Shown piece by piece: positions 35,284 through 46,363 of a stretch of 64,000 nucleotides of DNA. The translations under genes were made by a program, and so were the position numbers. Each line of letters starts with the position of its first letter. Within the stretch, counting starts at the first letter, position 1. Under the pieces are notes generated by a model, which was not told where the DNA came from, made no database searches, and worked only from the letters and a program-made list of their open reading frames with translations. The stretch covers positions 434,001-498,000 of the forward strand of contig JAUHXC010000002.1 of the NCBI GenBank assembly GCA_030427205.1, given 5' to 3'. This DNA comes from a bacterium (GTDB taxonomy: Bacteria > Myxococcota_A > Bradymonadia > UBA7976 > UBA1532).

Positions 35284-36384
35284 ATGAGTATCTTCGACCG
35301 AATCGCCCGTCGGCAGCACGAACAGGTCGTGTTCTGCCATGACGAGGTGACCGGCCTGCGGGCCATCATCGCAATCCACGACACGACCCTCGGTCCCGCG
35401 CTCGGCGGCACCCGCATGTGGAGCTACGCCAGCGACGAGGACGCCCTCGAGGACGCCCTGCGGCTCGCCCGGGGCATGACCTACAAGTCGGCCGCCGCCG
35501 GGCTCAACCTCGGCGGCGGCAAAGCGGTCATCATCGGCAACTCGAAGTCCGACAAGAACGAGATGCTGTTCCGGGCCTACGGGCGGTTCATCCAGGGCAT
35601 CGGCGGGCGCTACATCACCGCCGAAGACGTCGGCACCTCGGTGCAGGACATGGAATGGGTCCGCATGGAGACCGACCATGTCGTCGGCATCAGCCGCGCC
35701 CTCGGCGGCTCGGGCGATCCCAGCCCGTTCACCGCGCTCGGCGTCTTCCAGGGCATGCGGTCGGCGCTGAAGTGGCAGACGGGCAGCGAGTCGTTCGCCG
35801 GGCGCACGGTCGCCGTGCAGGGCGTGGGCCATGTGGGCTACCACCTCGTCCAGCACCTGCGGCACGCCGGGGCTCAGGTCTTCGTGGCCGATATCGATCA
35901 GGAGAACCTCGAGCGGGTGACCGGCGCCTTCGACGGCATCGAGGTGGTCGATCCCAAGCGCATCCACGCCGAGGGCTGCGACATCTTCGCCCCCTGCGCG
36001 CTCGGGGCGGTCATCAACGACGAGACGCTGCCCGAGCTGAAGTGCGGCATCGTCGCCGGCTGCGCCAACAACGTGCTCGCCGAAGACCGGCACGCGTCGG
36101 CGCTCGCCGAGCGGGGCATTCTGTATGCGCCGGATTACGTGGTGAACGCGGGCGGGCTGATCAACGTGGCCAACGAACTCGAGGGCTATAACGACGATCG
36201 GGCGACGCAGCAGGTTCAGGGCATCTACGACATCACGACCCGCATCTTCCGCATCGCGCGAGACGAAGGCATCACCACCGCCCTCGCCGCCGATCGGCTC
36301 GCCGAGCGGCGCATCGCGGCGCTGCAGCGGGTCAAGGATCACTACATCGCCCGGCCGCCCGTCCGCCTTCAGCGCCGGGTCTGA
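35284..36384 (+). CDS. Leucine dehydrogenase (Glu/Leu/Phe/Val dehydrogenase family)
   Basis: A 366-residue NAD-dependent amino-acid dehydrogenase, which oxidatively deaminates leucine, valine and isoleucine to the 2-oxoacids. The substrate pocket has LGPALGGTRMW. Catalytic lysines K68 (TYKSA) and K80 (LGGGKAVI) sit at the numbers of the Bacillus enzyme, and the general-base aspartate is in TAEDVG (D114). The Rossmann motif is VAVQGVGHVGYHL. The ATG at 35284 is preceded by GGTGAGG. It feeds 2-oxoacids to the fused E1 at 26012. Its last 16 bases overlap the end of the convergent nitrilase gene. Confidence 0.92.
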   Translation: MSIFDRIARRQHEQVVFCHDEVTGLRAIIAIHDTTLGPALGGTRMWSYASDEDALEDALRLARGMTYKSAAAGLNLGGGKAVIIGNSKSDKNEMLFRAYGRFIQGIGGRYITAEDVGTSVQDMEWVRMETDHVVGISRALGGSGDPSPFTALGVFQGMRSALKWQTGSESFAGRTVAVQGVGHVGYHLVQHLRHAGAQVFVADIDQENLERVTGAFDGIEVVDPKRIHAEGCDIFAPCALGAVINDETLPELKCGIVAGCANNVLAEDRHASALAERGILYAPDYVVNAGGLINVANELEGYNDDRATQQVQGIYDITTRIFRIARDEGITTALAADRLAERRIAALQRVKDHYIARPPVRLQRRV

Positions 36385-37967
36385 CCCGTCGGCGGGTCTT
36401 CGTCGCCCGCCCCGTCGCCCTCGCCGATCCACTGCACCCGATAGAGATCCTGCCGCCGGTCGAGCCACGGGCGCACCGTGCTCGTGCGCTCGGTGCGGCG
36501 CAGCCGGTCGAGATCGAGATCGGCGAGCACCATCATCTCGCCGCCCGGCTCGGCCTGCTCGGCGATGCCGTCGCGGGCGAACTGCACGTCCGACGGGGTC
36601 AGCACGGCGGCCTGCGCATAGTGGATGTCGGCGCCGTCGACGTGGGGCAGGTTGCCCACCGGGCCCGCGATGACGGCGTAGATGTGGTTCTCGATGCAGC
36701 GCGCCGCGGCGCAGGTGCGCACCCGCAGATAGCCCGACCGGATGTCGGTATTGAACGGCACGAAGAGCAGCCGCGCCCCGCGCGCGCGGGCCACCCGCAC
36801 GTACTCGGGGAACTCGACGTCGTAGCAGATGGCGATGGCGATGCGGCCGCGGTCGGTCTCGAAGACCTCGATGCGGTCGCCGCCCTGCACCCCCCACCAT
36901 TTGTGCTCGGCGGGCGTGATGTGCAGCTTGTACTGCTTGTCGACGCGGCCGTTGCGGTGGAAGAGGTAGGCGATGTTGTACAGCCGGCCGTCTTCGACGG
37001 TCAGGTGGCTGCCGCCGATGATGTTCACCGCGTACTTGATCGCCATGCGCCCGAAGAAGTCGAGGTAGCGCTCGGTGTAGGCGTCGAGGGCCCGCGCGGC
37101 CTGCCCCGGCGGCCCGCCTTCGACGAGGCCGAGCAGCTGGTTGGTCAGAAGCTCGGGGAAGAGCAGGAAGTCGCAGCGGTACTCCGCCGCGGTCTCCATG
37201 TAGAACTCGCACTGGGTGCAGAACTGCTCGAAGTCGGCCACCGCGCGCATCTGGTATTGCACCGCGGCCACCCGCGCCCGGCGCACCCGCCGCGGTCGAT
37301 CGGCGGGGATGTACTCCGGGTTGGCCCAGCGCATGAGCACCGCGTTGCCGCCGGACTCGACGTCGTTGGGCAGGTAGCCGGGCAGCAGCAGCTCGACGGT
37401 GAAGCCGTTGGCGACCTGGGCGAGCAGGCCGCGATCTTCGATGGCCCGGCGCATGACCTCGCCGACGTACGCGCTGGGCGTGAGCCGATCGGCGTGGCGG
37501 TGGTAGCCGGCGAGGCGGGCGCCGATGAGCATGCCCTTGAGCCCCAGCCGGACGCACAGGGCCTTGCGGGCGTCGTACAGCCGACGGGAGAGGCGCATGC
37601 CGCGGGCGTCGGGGTCGACGGCGATGTCGATGCCGTAGAGGGTGTCGCCCTCGGGATCGTGGGCGTCGAGGTCGCTGCCCCCGGCCACGCTGCCATAGGT
37701 GTGCGCCTCGCTGTAGTCCGAGGCGTCGACGACGAGGCTGCTGCTCGTCGCCACGAGCCGCCCGTCGAGCTCGACCCCGATCTGGCCGTCGGCGAAGCGG
37801 GTGAGCTGGGTCTCGAACTCCTGCTGCTCGAAGGGGATCACCTCGGGGAAACAGCGCAACTGCAGCGCGCGCACCGCGGGGTAGTCGGCCGGCGTCAGCC
37901 CGCGGACGAGCAGGCGCGGATCGCGCATCGAGTCGGTGCCATCGGTCTGCGGGGTCGGGTCGAACAT
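36369..37967 (-). CDS. Bifunctional GNAT acetyltransferase / carbon-nitrogen hydrolase
   Basis: A 532-residue fusion. Residues ~20-220 form a GNAT domain (VRGLTPADYPAVRALQLRCF, IAVDPDARGMRLSRRLYDAR). Residues ~230-510 form a nitrilase-superfamily domain with the full triad: Glu in LLFPELLTNQ, Lys in YKLHITPAEHK and Cys in AIAICYDVEFPEY. The same two-domain protein is widespread in bacteria and annotated as a GNAT/C-N hydrolase fusion; its substrate is unknown. GAGGA before the ATG at 37967 sets the start. It diverges from the exported protein at 38092. Confidence 0.9.
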   Translation of the reverse strand: MFDPTPQTDGTDSMRDPRLLVRGLTPADYPAVRALQLRCFPEVIPFEQQEFETQLTRFADGQIGVELDGRLVATSSSLVVDASDYSEAHTYGSVAGGSDLDAHDPEGDTLYGIDIAVDPDARGMRLSRRLYDARKALCVRLGLKGMLIGARLAGYHRHADRLTPSAYVGEVMRRAIEDRGLLAQVANGFTVELLLPGYLPNDVESGGNAVLMRWANPEYIPADRPRRVRRARVAAVQYQMRAVADFEQFCTQCEFYMETAAEYRCDFLLFPELLTNQLLGLVEGGPPGQAARALDAYTERYLDFFGRMAIKYAVNIIGGSHLTVEDGRLYNIAYLFHRNGRVDKQYKLHITPAEHKWWGVQGGDRIEVFETDRGRIAIAICYDVEFPEYVRVARARGARLLFVPFNTDIRSGYLRVRTCAAARCIENHIYAVIAGPVGNLPHVDGADIHYAQAAVLTPSDVQFARDGIAEQAEPGGEMMVLADLDLDRLRRTERTSTVRPWLDRRQDLYRVQWIGEGDGAGDEDPPTGQTRR

Positions 37968-38091
37968 CGGTCCTCGGCTGAGCCTGGTATCGCCTGCCGG
38001 ATCGATGCCCCGGTCGGTGCCCCCGTCGCAAGGCTTGCGCGCGGCGCCCCGGTGGCGTTCCATGCCCCGAATCGATACCACCGGAGTCGCC

Positions 38092-39075
38092 ATGCGCCGC
38101 TTGTCCCCTGCCCGATGCGTACGCGGTCTCGCGTGCGTCGCCTTCGCCCTCGGTGTCGTCTGGAGCGGCCCGAGCGCTGCGGCCCCGACCGTCGAGCTGA
38201 CCGAGCTGCCCGCGCGGCTGGAGCTGCCGCTGCCCGCCGGCACGAACCGGCTCTTCGCGGTGAAGGTCGAGGGCAAGCCGAGCGCGGTCTGGCTGGCCGC
38301 CTCACCCGACGCCGAGGCGCGGCTGCCGCTGCAGCCGATGGCGGGCAAGTGGGTGGTCAACCTGGGCGACCCGCGCCTGGCCGCGGTCGTCGCCGGCGCC
38401 ACCCAGTTCCAGATCTTCGCGACGGTCGGCGATCAGACCGGCGGCAGCCTGCCGGTGCAGTTCATCGCGGCGCGCAAGGCCGGGGTCTCGGTCGAGCTGC
38501 GCGACGCGGAGGGCACCCACCTGCCCGGCGGCGGCTGGGTCGACCCGCTGAAGGTCGGCGCCGTGCGCGTGCGCTGGACGGGCAGCGGGACCCGGGCGGC
38601 GGTCTTCCTCGCCGCCGGCGCGGTGCGGGAGAAGGTCGAGCCGACCGACGGCATGGTCGAGCTGAAGCCGGCGGCGATCCTGCGCGACGCCTGGCGTGCG
38701 GCCGGGCTGCTCGAGCTCATCGACGGCGACGGGCAGCGGCGCATCGTGGCCCGGGCGATCCCCATCGCGCTCGACGACACGGCGCGCCGCGGGTTCCGGG
38801 TGGTGCAGCGCCGCAGCCTGAACGTGCCCGGCAGCCGCGACTATCTCACCGTGCACCTCGGCGACATCAGCGGGACCCGGGTGCCGGTCAGCCTCACCGG
38901 CGCCGACGGCACGGTCTACTTCGAGCAGCGCCTGCTCGCGCAGGGCGATCGGGCCGAGTTCGCCCTCGGCCCGGGGCGCTACGTGCTCATCGTCGAGAAG
39001 CTGGTCAACCTGATGGTGGGCGATGATCACGCCGAGCTGCGGGTCGAGCCGGCCACGGCGGCTATCGAAGAGTAG
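38092..39075 (+). CDS. Exported protein of unknown function
   Basis: A 327-residue protein with a Sec signal (GLACVAFALGVVWSGPSAAA). The mature part is beta-rich, with repeated short strands (LFAVKVEGKPSAVWLAA, VRVRWTGSGTRAAVFLAAG, FELPLGPGRY-type ends), suggesting immunoglobulin-like modules. No catalytic motif or known family was recognised. The ATG at 38092 follows CCGGAG. Its end overlaps the convergent esterase gene by 14 bp. It is likely periplasmic or surface-associated. Confidence 0.65.
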   Translation: MRRLSPARCVRGLACVAFALGVVWSGPSAAAPTVELTELPARLELPLPAGTNRLFAVKVEGKPSAVWLAASPDAEARLPLQPMAGKWVVNLGDPRLAAVVAGATQFQIFATVGDQTGGSLPVQFIAARKAGVSVELRDAEGTHLPGGGWVDPLKVGAVRVRWTGSGTRAAVFLAAGAVREKVEPTDGMVELKPAAILRDAWRAAGLLELIDGDGQRRIVARAIPIALDDTARRGFRVVQRRSLNVPGSRDYLTVHLGDISGTRVPVSLTGADGTVYFEQRLLAQGDRAEFALGPGRYVLIVEKLVNLMVGDDHAELRVEPATAAIEE

Positions 39076-39760
39076 TCCAGCCGTCGAGCGCCCCGGCGAG
39101 GTCGGCAAGCACCGCGTCGGCTTGCAGCAGCTCGGTGTGGCCCAGGCCGCGGTGATGACGGGTCTCGATCCGCGGGCCGCGCAGGGGCAACCGGCCGAAG
39201 GGGCGCGGGGTCAACAGGTCGGCGCCGCCGGTGATCGACAGCAGCGGCACCGCGTCGGGCCACGGCAGGCGATTCAGGCGGCGGATCGTGCCGGCGAGGG
39301 GCATCAGATCGAGCGGCGCCCGACTCAGCGGACCGAGCAGCAGCCCGATCCAGGCGGTGGGCGTGCCGCGGTGCGGCGTGCCCATCGTGATGACGCCCGC
39401 CGAGTCGACGCCGATCGCCTGCACCGCGTGGCGCGCGATGATGCCGCCCATCGAGTGGGCCACGATCCACGGCGGCGGCCGCTGAGGATCCCGTCCGGCG
39501 AGCCACTCGGCCAGCCGCCGGGCGCAGCCGACGACCCGGCCGGTCTGATACTGCCCGCGCAGGCCGCCGAGCGGCGCGACCGCGCTGCTCAGCCCCGCGG
39601 CGGTGAGGCGGCGCCGCACCGGGTCGAGGGCCGCCGGCGTCGTGAGGAAGCCCTGCAGCAGGATCACGTCGGCATCAGGGCTGGGCGGCGGCCCGGTCAG
39701 ACCACCCCGGACCGGCATGTAGATGCGCAGCGGCGAGAAGTTTCCGCGGATCAGCTTCAT
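39062..39760 (-). CDS. Alpha/beta hydrolase (esterase/lipase family)
   Basis: A 232-residue alpha/beta-hydrolase without a clear signal peptide. The oxyanion region is ILLQGFLTTP, the nucleophile elbow is WIVAHSMGGIIAR, the acid is likely in TGGADLLTP and the catalytic histidine is in GLGHTELL. This matches the triacylglycerol lipase/esterase group with PGAP1-like lids (MGTPHRGTPTAW). The substrate is unknown. It is convergent with, and overlaps, the preceding exported-protein gene. Confidence 0.83.
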   Translation of the reverse strand: MKLIRGNFSPLRIYMPVRGGLTGPPPSPDADVILLQGFLTTPAALDPVRRRLTAAGLSSAVAPLGGLRGQYQTGRVVGCARRLAEWLAGRDPQRPPPWIVAHSMGGIIARHAVQAIGVDSAGVITMGTPHRGTPTAWIGLLLGPLSRAPLDLMPLAGTIRRLNRLPWPDAVPLLSITGGADLLTPRPFGRLPLRGPRIETRHHRGLGHTELLQADAVLADLAGALDGWTTLR

Positions 39761-39847
39761 GGCGGCAGTGTGCCCGATCCGGACGATGGCCGTCGACGGG
39801 CTCCTGCCGACCGCGCCGGTGCGCTACCGTCGTCGGGGAGGTGCGCG

Positions 39848-41125
39848 ATGACCGATCGACTGCGGCGATTCCAGTTCGGTGGCTGCGCCCTGATCCCACT
39901 GCTGCTCTTGTTGGGGCCGGGCTGCGACGAGCGCGCGGTGAGTGGGGCAGACGCCGACGCGGGCGTCGATCCGGCGGTCGACGCGCACAACGAGGCGTCC
40001 GATGATGAGGTGGCCGATTCGGCGCCGGCCGCCGCGGACCCCGACGGCAGCGCCGATGCCCGCGCAGCCGATGCCCGCGCAGCCGACGCCATCGCAGCCG
40101 ATGCCGCGCCGTTCGACGCCGAGTCTGTCGACGCGGCGGTCGAGGTCGATGCCCGTCCGCTGGACGCGATGCTGCCCCCCGACGCGGCGCCGGCGCAGAC
40201 GGCCACGGCCTGCTTCGACGGGCTGTTCGACGGCGAGCTGACCGCCGGCCCGGATTACGATCAGTTCGATCCGTTGGTCGCGCCGCACTGCGCCGGCACC
40301 GACCACCAACGCATCGAGGGCATCGAGCGGGTGGTCTTCGTCGGCGACTCGGTGACCGTCGGCACCCCGCCCCACGATCCGTCGGTCTACTATCGGGTCG
40401 TGCTCGCCGATCGCCTCGCGCAGCGCTTCGACCTGACGCCGCCGGATTGGGGCTGGTGGCAGGTCGATCTCATCAACGGCGTCGGGCTGGTTCGAGAGTC
40501 GGGCGACTTCGCCAACTGCGGGCGCTACGGCGCGCGCACCGACGACCTCATGCGCGATGGCGACCTGATGACCCGCTGCGTACCGCCCGACAAGCGCCAT
40601 CTGCGCACGCTCTTCGTGATGACGATCGGCGGCAACGACGTGGCCAGCATCACTCAGGACGGTATCGACGGCGCCAGCCCCGAAGATCTATGGGCCGAGA
40701 CCGAAGAGTTCGTCGGGCTGCTGCGCGACGCGATGCGCTGGGTCCGGGCCCCGGATCGTTTCCCCAACGGGGTCTCGGTGATCTTCGCCAACATGTTCGA
40801 GTTCACCGACGGCACGGGCGACGTGACGGCGTGTCCGGCGGCCGGGCTCGCCGGCTTCGGCGCCGAATGGGAGGACCCGACGCTGCTCGCCGACATGGTC
40901 GTCTGGGCCAACGAGCAGTTCATGTCGATCGCCGTCGAGTATGGCGTCGACATGATCTTCATGCTCGAACACTTCTGCGGACACGGCTTCAACTTCGACG
41001 ACCCCGCCGCGCCCTGCTACCGCGGCCCCGACGCCGAGCTGTGGTTCGATCTGACCTGCATTCATCCCAACGCGACCGGGCACGCGGCCATCGCCGATCT
41101 CTTCGAGGCGGTGATCGCCCACTGA
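39848..41125 (+). CDS. SGNH/GDSL-type lipoprotein hydrolase with Asp-Ala stalk
   Basis: A 425-residue lipoprotein (signal ending LLLGPGC) with an Asp/Ala-rich stalk of about 90 residues (repeats such as ADARAADARAADAIAADA). It is followed by an SGNH-hydrolase domain with the block-I serine motif VFVGDSVTVG, the block-III IGGNDV and the block-V CIHPNATGHAAIA with the catalytic histidine. It is likely an envelope esterase or acetylhydrolase. GGGGAGG precedes the ATG at 39848. The stalk resembles that of the 938-residue lipoprotein at 6424. Confidence 0.85.
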   Translation: MTDRLRRFQFGGCALIPLLLLLGPGCDERAVSGADADAGVDPAVDAHNEASDDEVADSAPAAADPDGSADARAADARAADAIAADAAPFDAESVDAAVEVDARPLDAMLPPDAAPAQTATACFDGLFDGELTAGPDYDQFDPLVAPHCAGTDHQRIEGIERVVFVGDSVTVGTPPHDPSVYYRVVLADRLAQRFDLTPPDWGWWQVDLINGVGLVRESGDFANCGRYGARTDDLMRDGDLMTRCVPPDKRHLRTLFVMTIGGNDVASITQDGIDGASPEDLWAETEEFVGLLRDAMRWVRAPDRFPNGVSVIFANMFEFTDGTGDVTACPAAGLAGFGAEWEDPTLLADMVVWANEQFMSIAVEYGVDMIFMLEHFCGHGFNFDDPAAPCYRGPDAELWFDLTCIHPNATGHAAIADLFEAVIAH

Positions 41126-41208
41126 GCCTGCGCGGCGCCGGCGCGTGACCGGCCGCGCGCGGCCGCAAGTCGCTGTCCCCCACCGCGGTTTGCTGCTAAA
41201 CCGGGTGC

Positions 41209-42657
<1,449 letters not shown>

Positions 42658-42699
42658 GCCGCGCGCCGCCGGCAGCGGAGAGTACGGGGGCTGGCCCTG

Positions 42700-43725
42700 C
42701 TACTTGCCCATGATCTCGAGCAGCTCGATGTCGAAGACGAGCATGCCCGCCGGCGCGCCCGGGCGCTGGGGCTTCTCGCCATAGGCCAGCTCGGCGGGGA
42801 TCCAGAAGCGGGTCTTCTCGCCGACCGTCATCAGCTGGACGCCTTCGGTCCAGCCCTTGATCACCGCGTTGAGCGGGAAGGTCGCCGGCTGCCCCCGCTT
42901 GACCGAGCTGTCGAACAGCTTGCCGGCGGTGGTCCAGCCCGAGTAGTGCACCCGGACCATCGACGAGGCGGTGGGCTTGTCGCCGCCCTTGCCCGGCTGC
43001 AGCACCTTGTAGGCCAGGCCGCTGTCGGTCTTGGTCGCGTCGGCCGGCGCCGCGGCCACATCGGCCGGGGCCTCGACCTTCGGCGGCTCTTCGAAGCCGA
43101 AGAGCTCGACGTCGAACACGAGCTGACCCGCCGGGGCGCCGGGCCGCATCGGCTTCTCGCCGTAGGCCAGCTCGGCAGGGATCCAGAAGCGGCGCTTCTC
43201 GCCCTTGGTCATCAGCTGCAGGCCTTCGGTCCAGCCCTTGATGACCCGGTTGAGCGGGAACTTGGTCGTCTGGCCGCGCTTGACCGAGCTGTCGAACATC
43301 TTGCCGTCGCTCGACTGCCAGCCGGTGTAGTGCACCTCGACGATGGCCTCGGGCGTCGGCTTCGCGGCGCCGTCGCCGGGCTTCAGCACGATGCTGGCCA
43401 GACCGCTGGCGGTCTTCTCGGCGTTCGCCGGCGGCGCTGCGACATCGGCCGGCGCCTCGAAGGACGGCGGCGCGTCGGGAGCCGCGGCGGGGGCATCGGC
43501 CTTCGGCGCATCGGCGGCCTTCTCGGCCGGCGCGTCGGCGGCGCCCTTCTCCAGATCGGCGGCGGCCTTCTCGGCGGCGGCGCCGGCCTTGGCGGTCGCC
43601 TCTGCCTCGGCGGCGGCCTTGTCGGCGGCAGCCTTCTCGGCGGGCGGCGTGGCGGGTTTCTCGCAGCCGGTCGCGGCGAGCGACAGGGCGGCGAGCGCGG
43701 CGAGGATCTTGAGTTGGCTCTTCAT
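42700..43725 (-). CDS. Double-FKBP peptidyl-prolyl isomerase lipoprotein
   Basis: A 341-residue lipoprotein (signal ending LAATGC) with an Ala/Lys/Glu-rich, probably coiled-coil stalk (~25-90). Two tandem FKBP domains follow. Each has the FKBP core: MFDSSVKRGQTTKFPLNRVIKGWTEG (first) and LFDSSVKRGQPATFPLNAVIKGWTEG (second), broken here for length, plus FWIPAELAYGEKP. The two domains are close copies, so they arose by recent duplication. It would assist folding of exported proteins in the periplasm. The ATG at 43725 has no strong ribosome-binding site. It converges with the kinase gene. Confidence 0.9.
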   Translation of the reverse strand: MKSQLKILAALAALSLAATGCEKPATPPAEKAAADKAAAEAEATAKAGAAAEKAAADLEKGAADAPAEKAADAPKADAPAAAPDAPPSFEAPADVAAPPANAEKTASGLASIVLKPGDGAAKPTPEAIVEVHYTGWQSSDGKMFDSSVKRGQTTKFPLNRVIKGWTEGLQLMTKGEKRRFWIPAELAYGEKPMRPGAPAGQLVFDVELFGFEEPPKVEAPADVAAAPADATKTDSGLAYKVLQPGKGGDKPTASSMVRVHYSGWTTAGKLFDSSVKRGQPATFPLNAVIKGWTEGVQLMTVGEKTRFWIPAELAYGEKPQRPGAPAGMLVFDIELLEIMGK

Positions 43726-43814
43726 ACGGCACGCATAGCACGGCCCTGCGGGGGACGCGAGCCCGAACACAGGCCGCGCCCGACCGATCGCGATCCCGGA
43801 AGTCGCTGCCCTGC

Positions 43815-44795
43815 TCAGCCGCCGCCGGGTTGACGCTGCTCGACCTCGTGCTCGATGGCGCAGGTGCCCTCGATGCGGATGTCGCGATCGAGCATCAGCG
43901 ACGAGAGCTGGTCGGGCAGGCAGACGTCGTTCTGGCAGGTGTAGCCGTCGCGGCACTCGGCGCTCGAACCGCACGCCCGATACCACGCCTTCAACTCGAC
44001 GCCGTCCTTCTCGGTCTCGACGAGGGTCATGTTCGCGGTGGCCAGATCCTCGTCGGCCTCCGGCAGGACCTCGAGCGGCAGGACGCAATAGCCGCCGGGC
44101 AGGATCCCTTCGTAGTCTCGTTCGAGGCAGACCCCCTGCCCTCCGCAGGCCGCATCACCGGTGCACGCGGCGCCGAGCAGGACGTCGAAGCCCTCTTCTG
44201 TCGCGTAGGTGGGCAGCGGCTCGCCGCAGCGCAGCGGCAGCTCGATGAGCCCATAGCCCGCCGAGACCGTGCGCTCCAGGGGGTTCTCCGCGGCGCTCTC
44301 CGCCATCGCCTCGCGGGCGAAATAGACCATCTGCGACGGGCCGCCGCCGGCCAGCTCGCCCTCGTCGAAGACACCGTTCTCATTGGTATCCTCGTAGATC
44401 AGCAACACGCCATAGCTGACACCGTTCTCGGCGACGTAGGCGTCGGCCGGCGGCTCGGCGAAGACGTTGAGTTCGAAGTAGCCGGGAAACGCGACGTCGA
44501 CGGCGATCGAGCTCTGCTCGATCAAGGCCGCACCGGGCGCGAGGCCCAGCCGCTCGAACCCGTCGATGAGGGTCGCCTCGCTGTCTTCGAGGGCGAGCGC
44601 CGTCGGGTCGTAGGGCAACCAGAAGATGCCCGTGCGCAGCGGGTGGGTATAGAGCGGCTCGCCGCCGGCGGTCGCCATCTGGCCGGCATACGAGAAGCGC
44701 GGCTCGCCGCGATACTGTTCGCCGAGCAGGCCGTCGCCACAGCCGAGCGCGCCCAGCAGCAGGCCGGCGCATGCCATGTATCGGATACCCGCCAT
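43815..44795 (-). CDS. Lipoprotein, last gene of the ECF sigma/caspase operon
   Basis: A 326-residue lipoprotein (signal ending LGALGC). It has an EF-hand-like acidic loop (DTNENGVFDEGE) and a Cys-rich C-terminal region (CTGDAACGGQGVCLER, CGSSAECRDGYTCQ). Its ATG shares its A with the preceding TGA (TGATG at 44795), so it is translationally coupled to the caspase-like gene. No known enzymatic motif was seen. It is probably a calcium-binding or surface factor working with the caspase-like protein; the role is inferred from the operon only. Confidence 0.75.
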   Translation of the reverse strand: MAGIRYMACAGLLLGALGCGDGLLGEQYRGEPRFSYAGQMATAGGEPLYTHPLRTGIFWLPYDPTALALEDSEATLIDGFERLGLAPGAALIEQSSIAVDVAFPGYFELNVFAEPPADAYVAENGVSYGVLLIYEDTNENGVFDEGELAGGGPSQMVYFAREAMAESAAENPLERTVSAGYGLIELPLRCGEPLPTYATEEGFDVLLGAACTGDAACGGQGVCLERDYEGILPGGYCVLPLEVLPEADEDLATANMTLVETEKDGVELKAWYRACGSSAECRDGYTCQNDVCLPDQLSSLMLDRDIRIEGTCAIEHEVEQRQPGGG

Positions 44796-46363
44796 CAGAA
44801 CCTCGCTCCCAGGCCGAGGCCGCCGAAGCCGCCGAAGCGGTTGGTCAGCTGCGCGCCGGCCCGCGCGCCGTTATTGATCTCTTCGACCTGCAGCAGCTGG
44901 GTGACCGGCCCGCCCTCCAGCCGCAGGAAGTAGCGCTCGCCGAGGGCCGCTTCGATCGCGACCACCCCCGACAGCGCGAGGCCGTACGACACCGGATTCG
45001 GCGCGCCGGCGTGGTCGACGGTCTGGGCGCGATAGAGGCCCTCGACGAGCAGCCCCAGGCCGGCGCTGAAGCCGGCGCGGTCGACCATGCGCTCTGCGCT
45101 CAGGCCGAGGCCATAGGTCGTCACCGTGCCGCCCAGCCCGCTCGACGGGGTGCTCTGCCCGAAGCGTCCGCGCACGCCGAGCGTGGCCCAGGGCAGAGTC
45201 AGCCCATAGGCCAGCACCGCGCCGGGGGTCAGCCGGTGGCCGTCCAAAACCGGGGCATGCACCGCGCCCATCGCGCGGATGTCGTGGGCGCTGCCCCCGC
45301 CGCCCTTGCGCACGAGGCGGGCGTAGGCGATGCGCCGCGGCTGCATGCTCGCCAGCGAGACCGACGCCCCCTCTTCGACCTCGATCCGATACTCCTCGTA
45401 GTGATCGTCGAAGCGCGCCTGCACGAAGTAGTCGCCCGCGGTCAGGCTGATCGGCTGGCCCGCCCGATCGGCCGTCAGCTCGGCCCGCAGAGCGCCGTCA
45501 CTGTCGTCGTCGCGCACCAGATAGGTCGTCGGCGCGTGCAGGATCAGGCGGCCGGTATTGTGCGCCGCCGCCAGCCGGGTCATCACGAAGTCGCCGCGCC
45601 CCTTGATATCGTAGGCATAGGTCGGGTGCTGCAGCTGCCGCGTCCGCCCGCTCGACGCCAGCGTCTGGCGGGCCGCGTAGGCATAGGCCTCGCTCAAAGT
45701 CACCCGGGCGTCGCCGTCTTCGTCCCCCGCCCCGACCAGCCCCGAGACGAGGTGGTGGGTGAAGAACGAGCCGCCGTACTTCTCCGACTCGTGGCTGTCT
45801 TCGCCGGCGGTCGAGCTGGTCATGATCGCCATGCCCTCGACCTCGATGCGATCATCGAGCGAGATGTCGAAGGTCTCTTCGACGACCCGCGCGCCCTTGA
45901 CCCGGGTCGCGCCGCCCGAGCGGCAGCCGTCGAGCACGAGCACCCGCACCTTGGCCGGAGAGCCGGCGATGATCGCCTGCAGCTCGTCGTAGGCCAGCGT
46001 CGTGCGCCCGAGGTGCAGCCCCTCGGCGTCGGCGTGGCCCGAATAGTAGACGACCAGCGCGGTATCGTCGGCGCCCGAGCGCCGGATGCGGGCGTTGATG
46101 GCCTGCAGCGTGCGGCGCACCGACTCGGCCGACTCGCCGCGCAGCTCGATGTGATCGGTGGCCGCGACGCCGCCCAGCCGGCGCATCACCGCGCCGAACC
46201 GCTCGGCGTCGCGCTCGGCGTAGCGCAGCGCGACCTCGCCGGGCAGGCCCTGGTTGTTGCCGATGGCGACGACGAGCGTTCGGGCCGACGCGGCGCTCGA
46301 TACGCAGACCGAGAGCGCGAGCAGCGCCACGACCGCCGACACCCTGCCGAATGCGGCGCCCAT
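44795..46363 (-). CDS. Secreted caspase-like (peptidase C14) protein with barrel-like C-terminus
   Basis: A 522-residue exported protein with a signal peptide (VVALLALSVCVSSAASA). Residues ~28-260 are a caspase p20-like domain with the catalytic dyad His110 (VYYSGHAD) and Cys147 (VLDGCRSGG). A carboxypeptidase-like beta segment comes next. The last ~200 residues have alternating aromatic/glycine strands ending in GLGLGARF, typical of an outer-membrane barrel. The ATG overlaps the anti-sigma stop (TGATG). Secreted caspase homologues cleave after basic residues in known cases. The fusion to a barrel is unusual. Confidence 0.82.
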   Translation of the reverse strand: MGAAFGRVSAVVALLALSVCVSSAASARTLVVAIGNNQGLPGEVALRYAERDAERFGAVMRRLGGVAATDHIELRGESAESVRRTLQAINARIRRSGADDTALVVYYSGHADAEGLHLGRTTLAYDELQAIIAGSPAKVRVLVLDGCRSGGATRVKGARVVEETFDISLDDRIEVEGMAIMTSSTAGEDSHESEKYGGSFFTHHLVSGLVGAGDEDGDARVTLSEAYAYAARQTLASSGRTRQLQHPTYAYDIKGRGDFVMTRLAAAHNTGRLILHAPTTYLVRDDDSDGALRAELTADRAGQPISLTAGDYFVQARFDDHYEEYRIEVEEGASVSLASMQPRRIAYARLVRKGGGGSAHDIRAMGAVHAPVLDGHRLTPGAVLAYGLTLPWATLGVRGRFGQSTPSSGLGGTVTTYGLGLSAERMVDRAGFSAGLGLLVEGLYRAQTVDHAGAPNPVSYGLALSGVVAIEAALGERYFLRLEGGPVTQLLQVEEINNGARAGAQLTNRFGGFGGLGLGARF

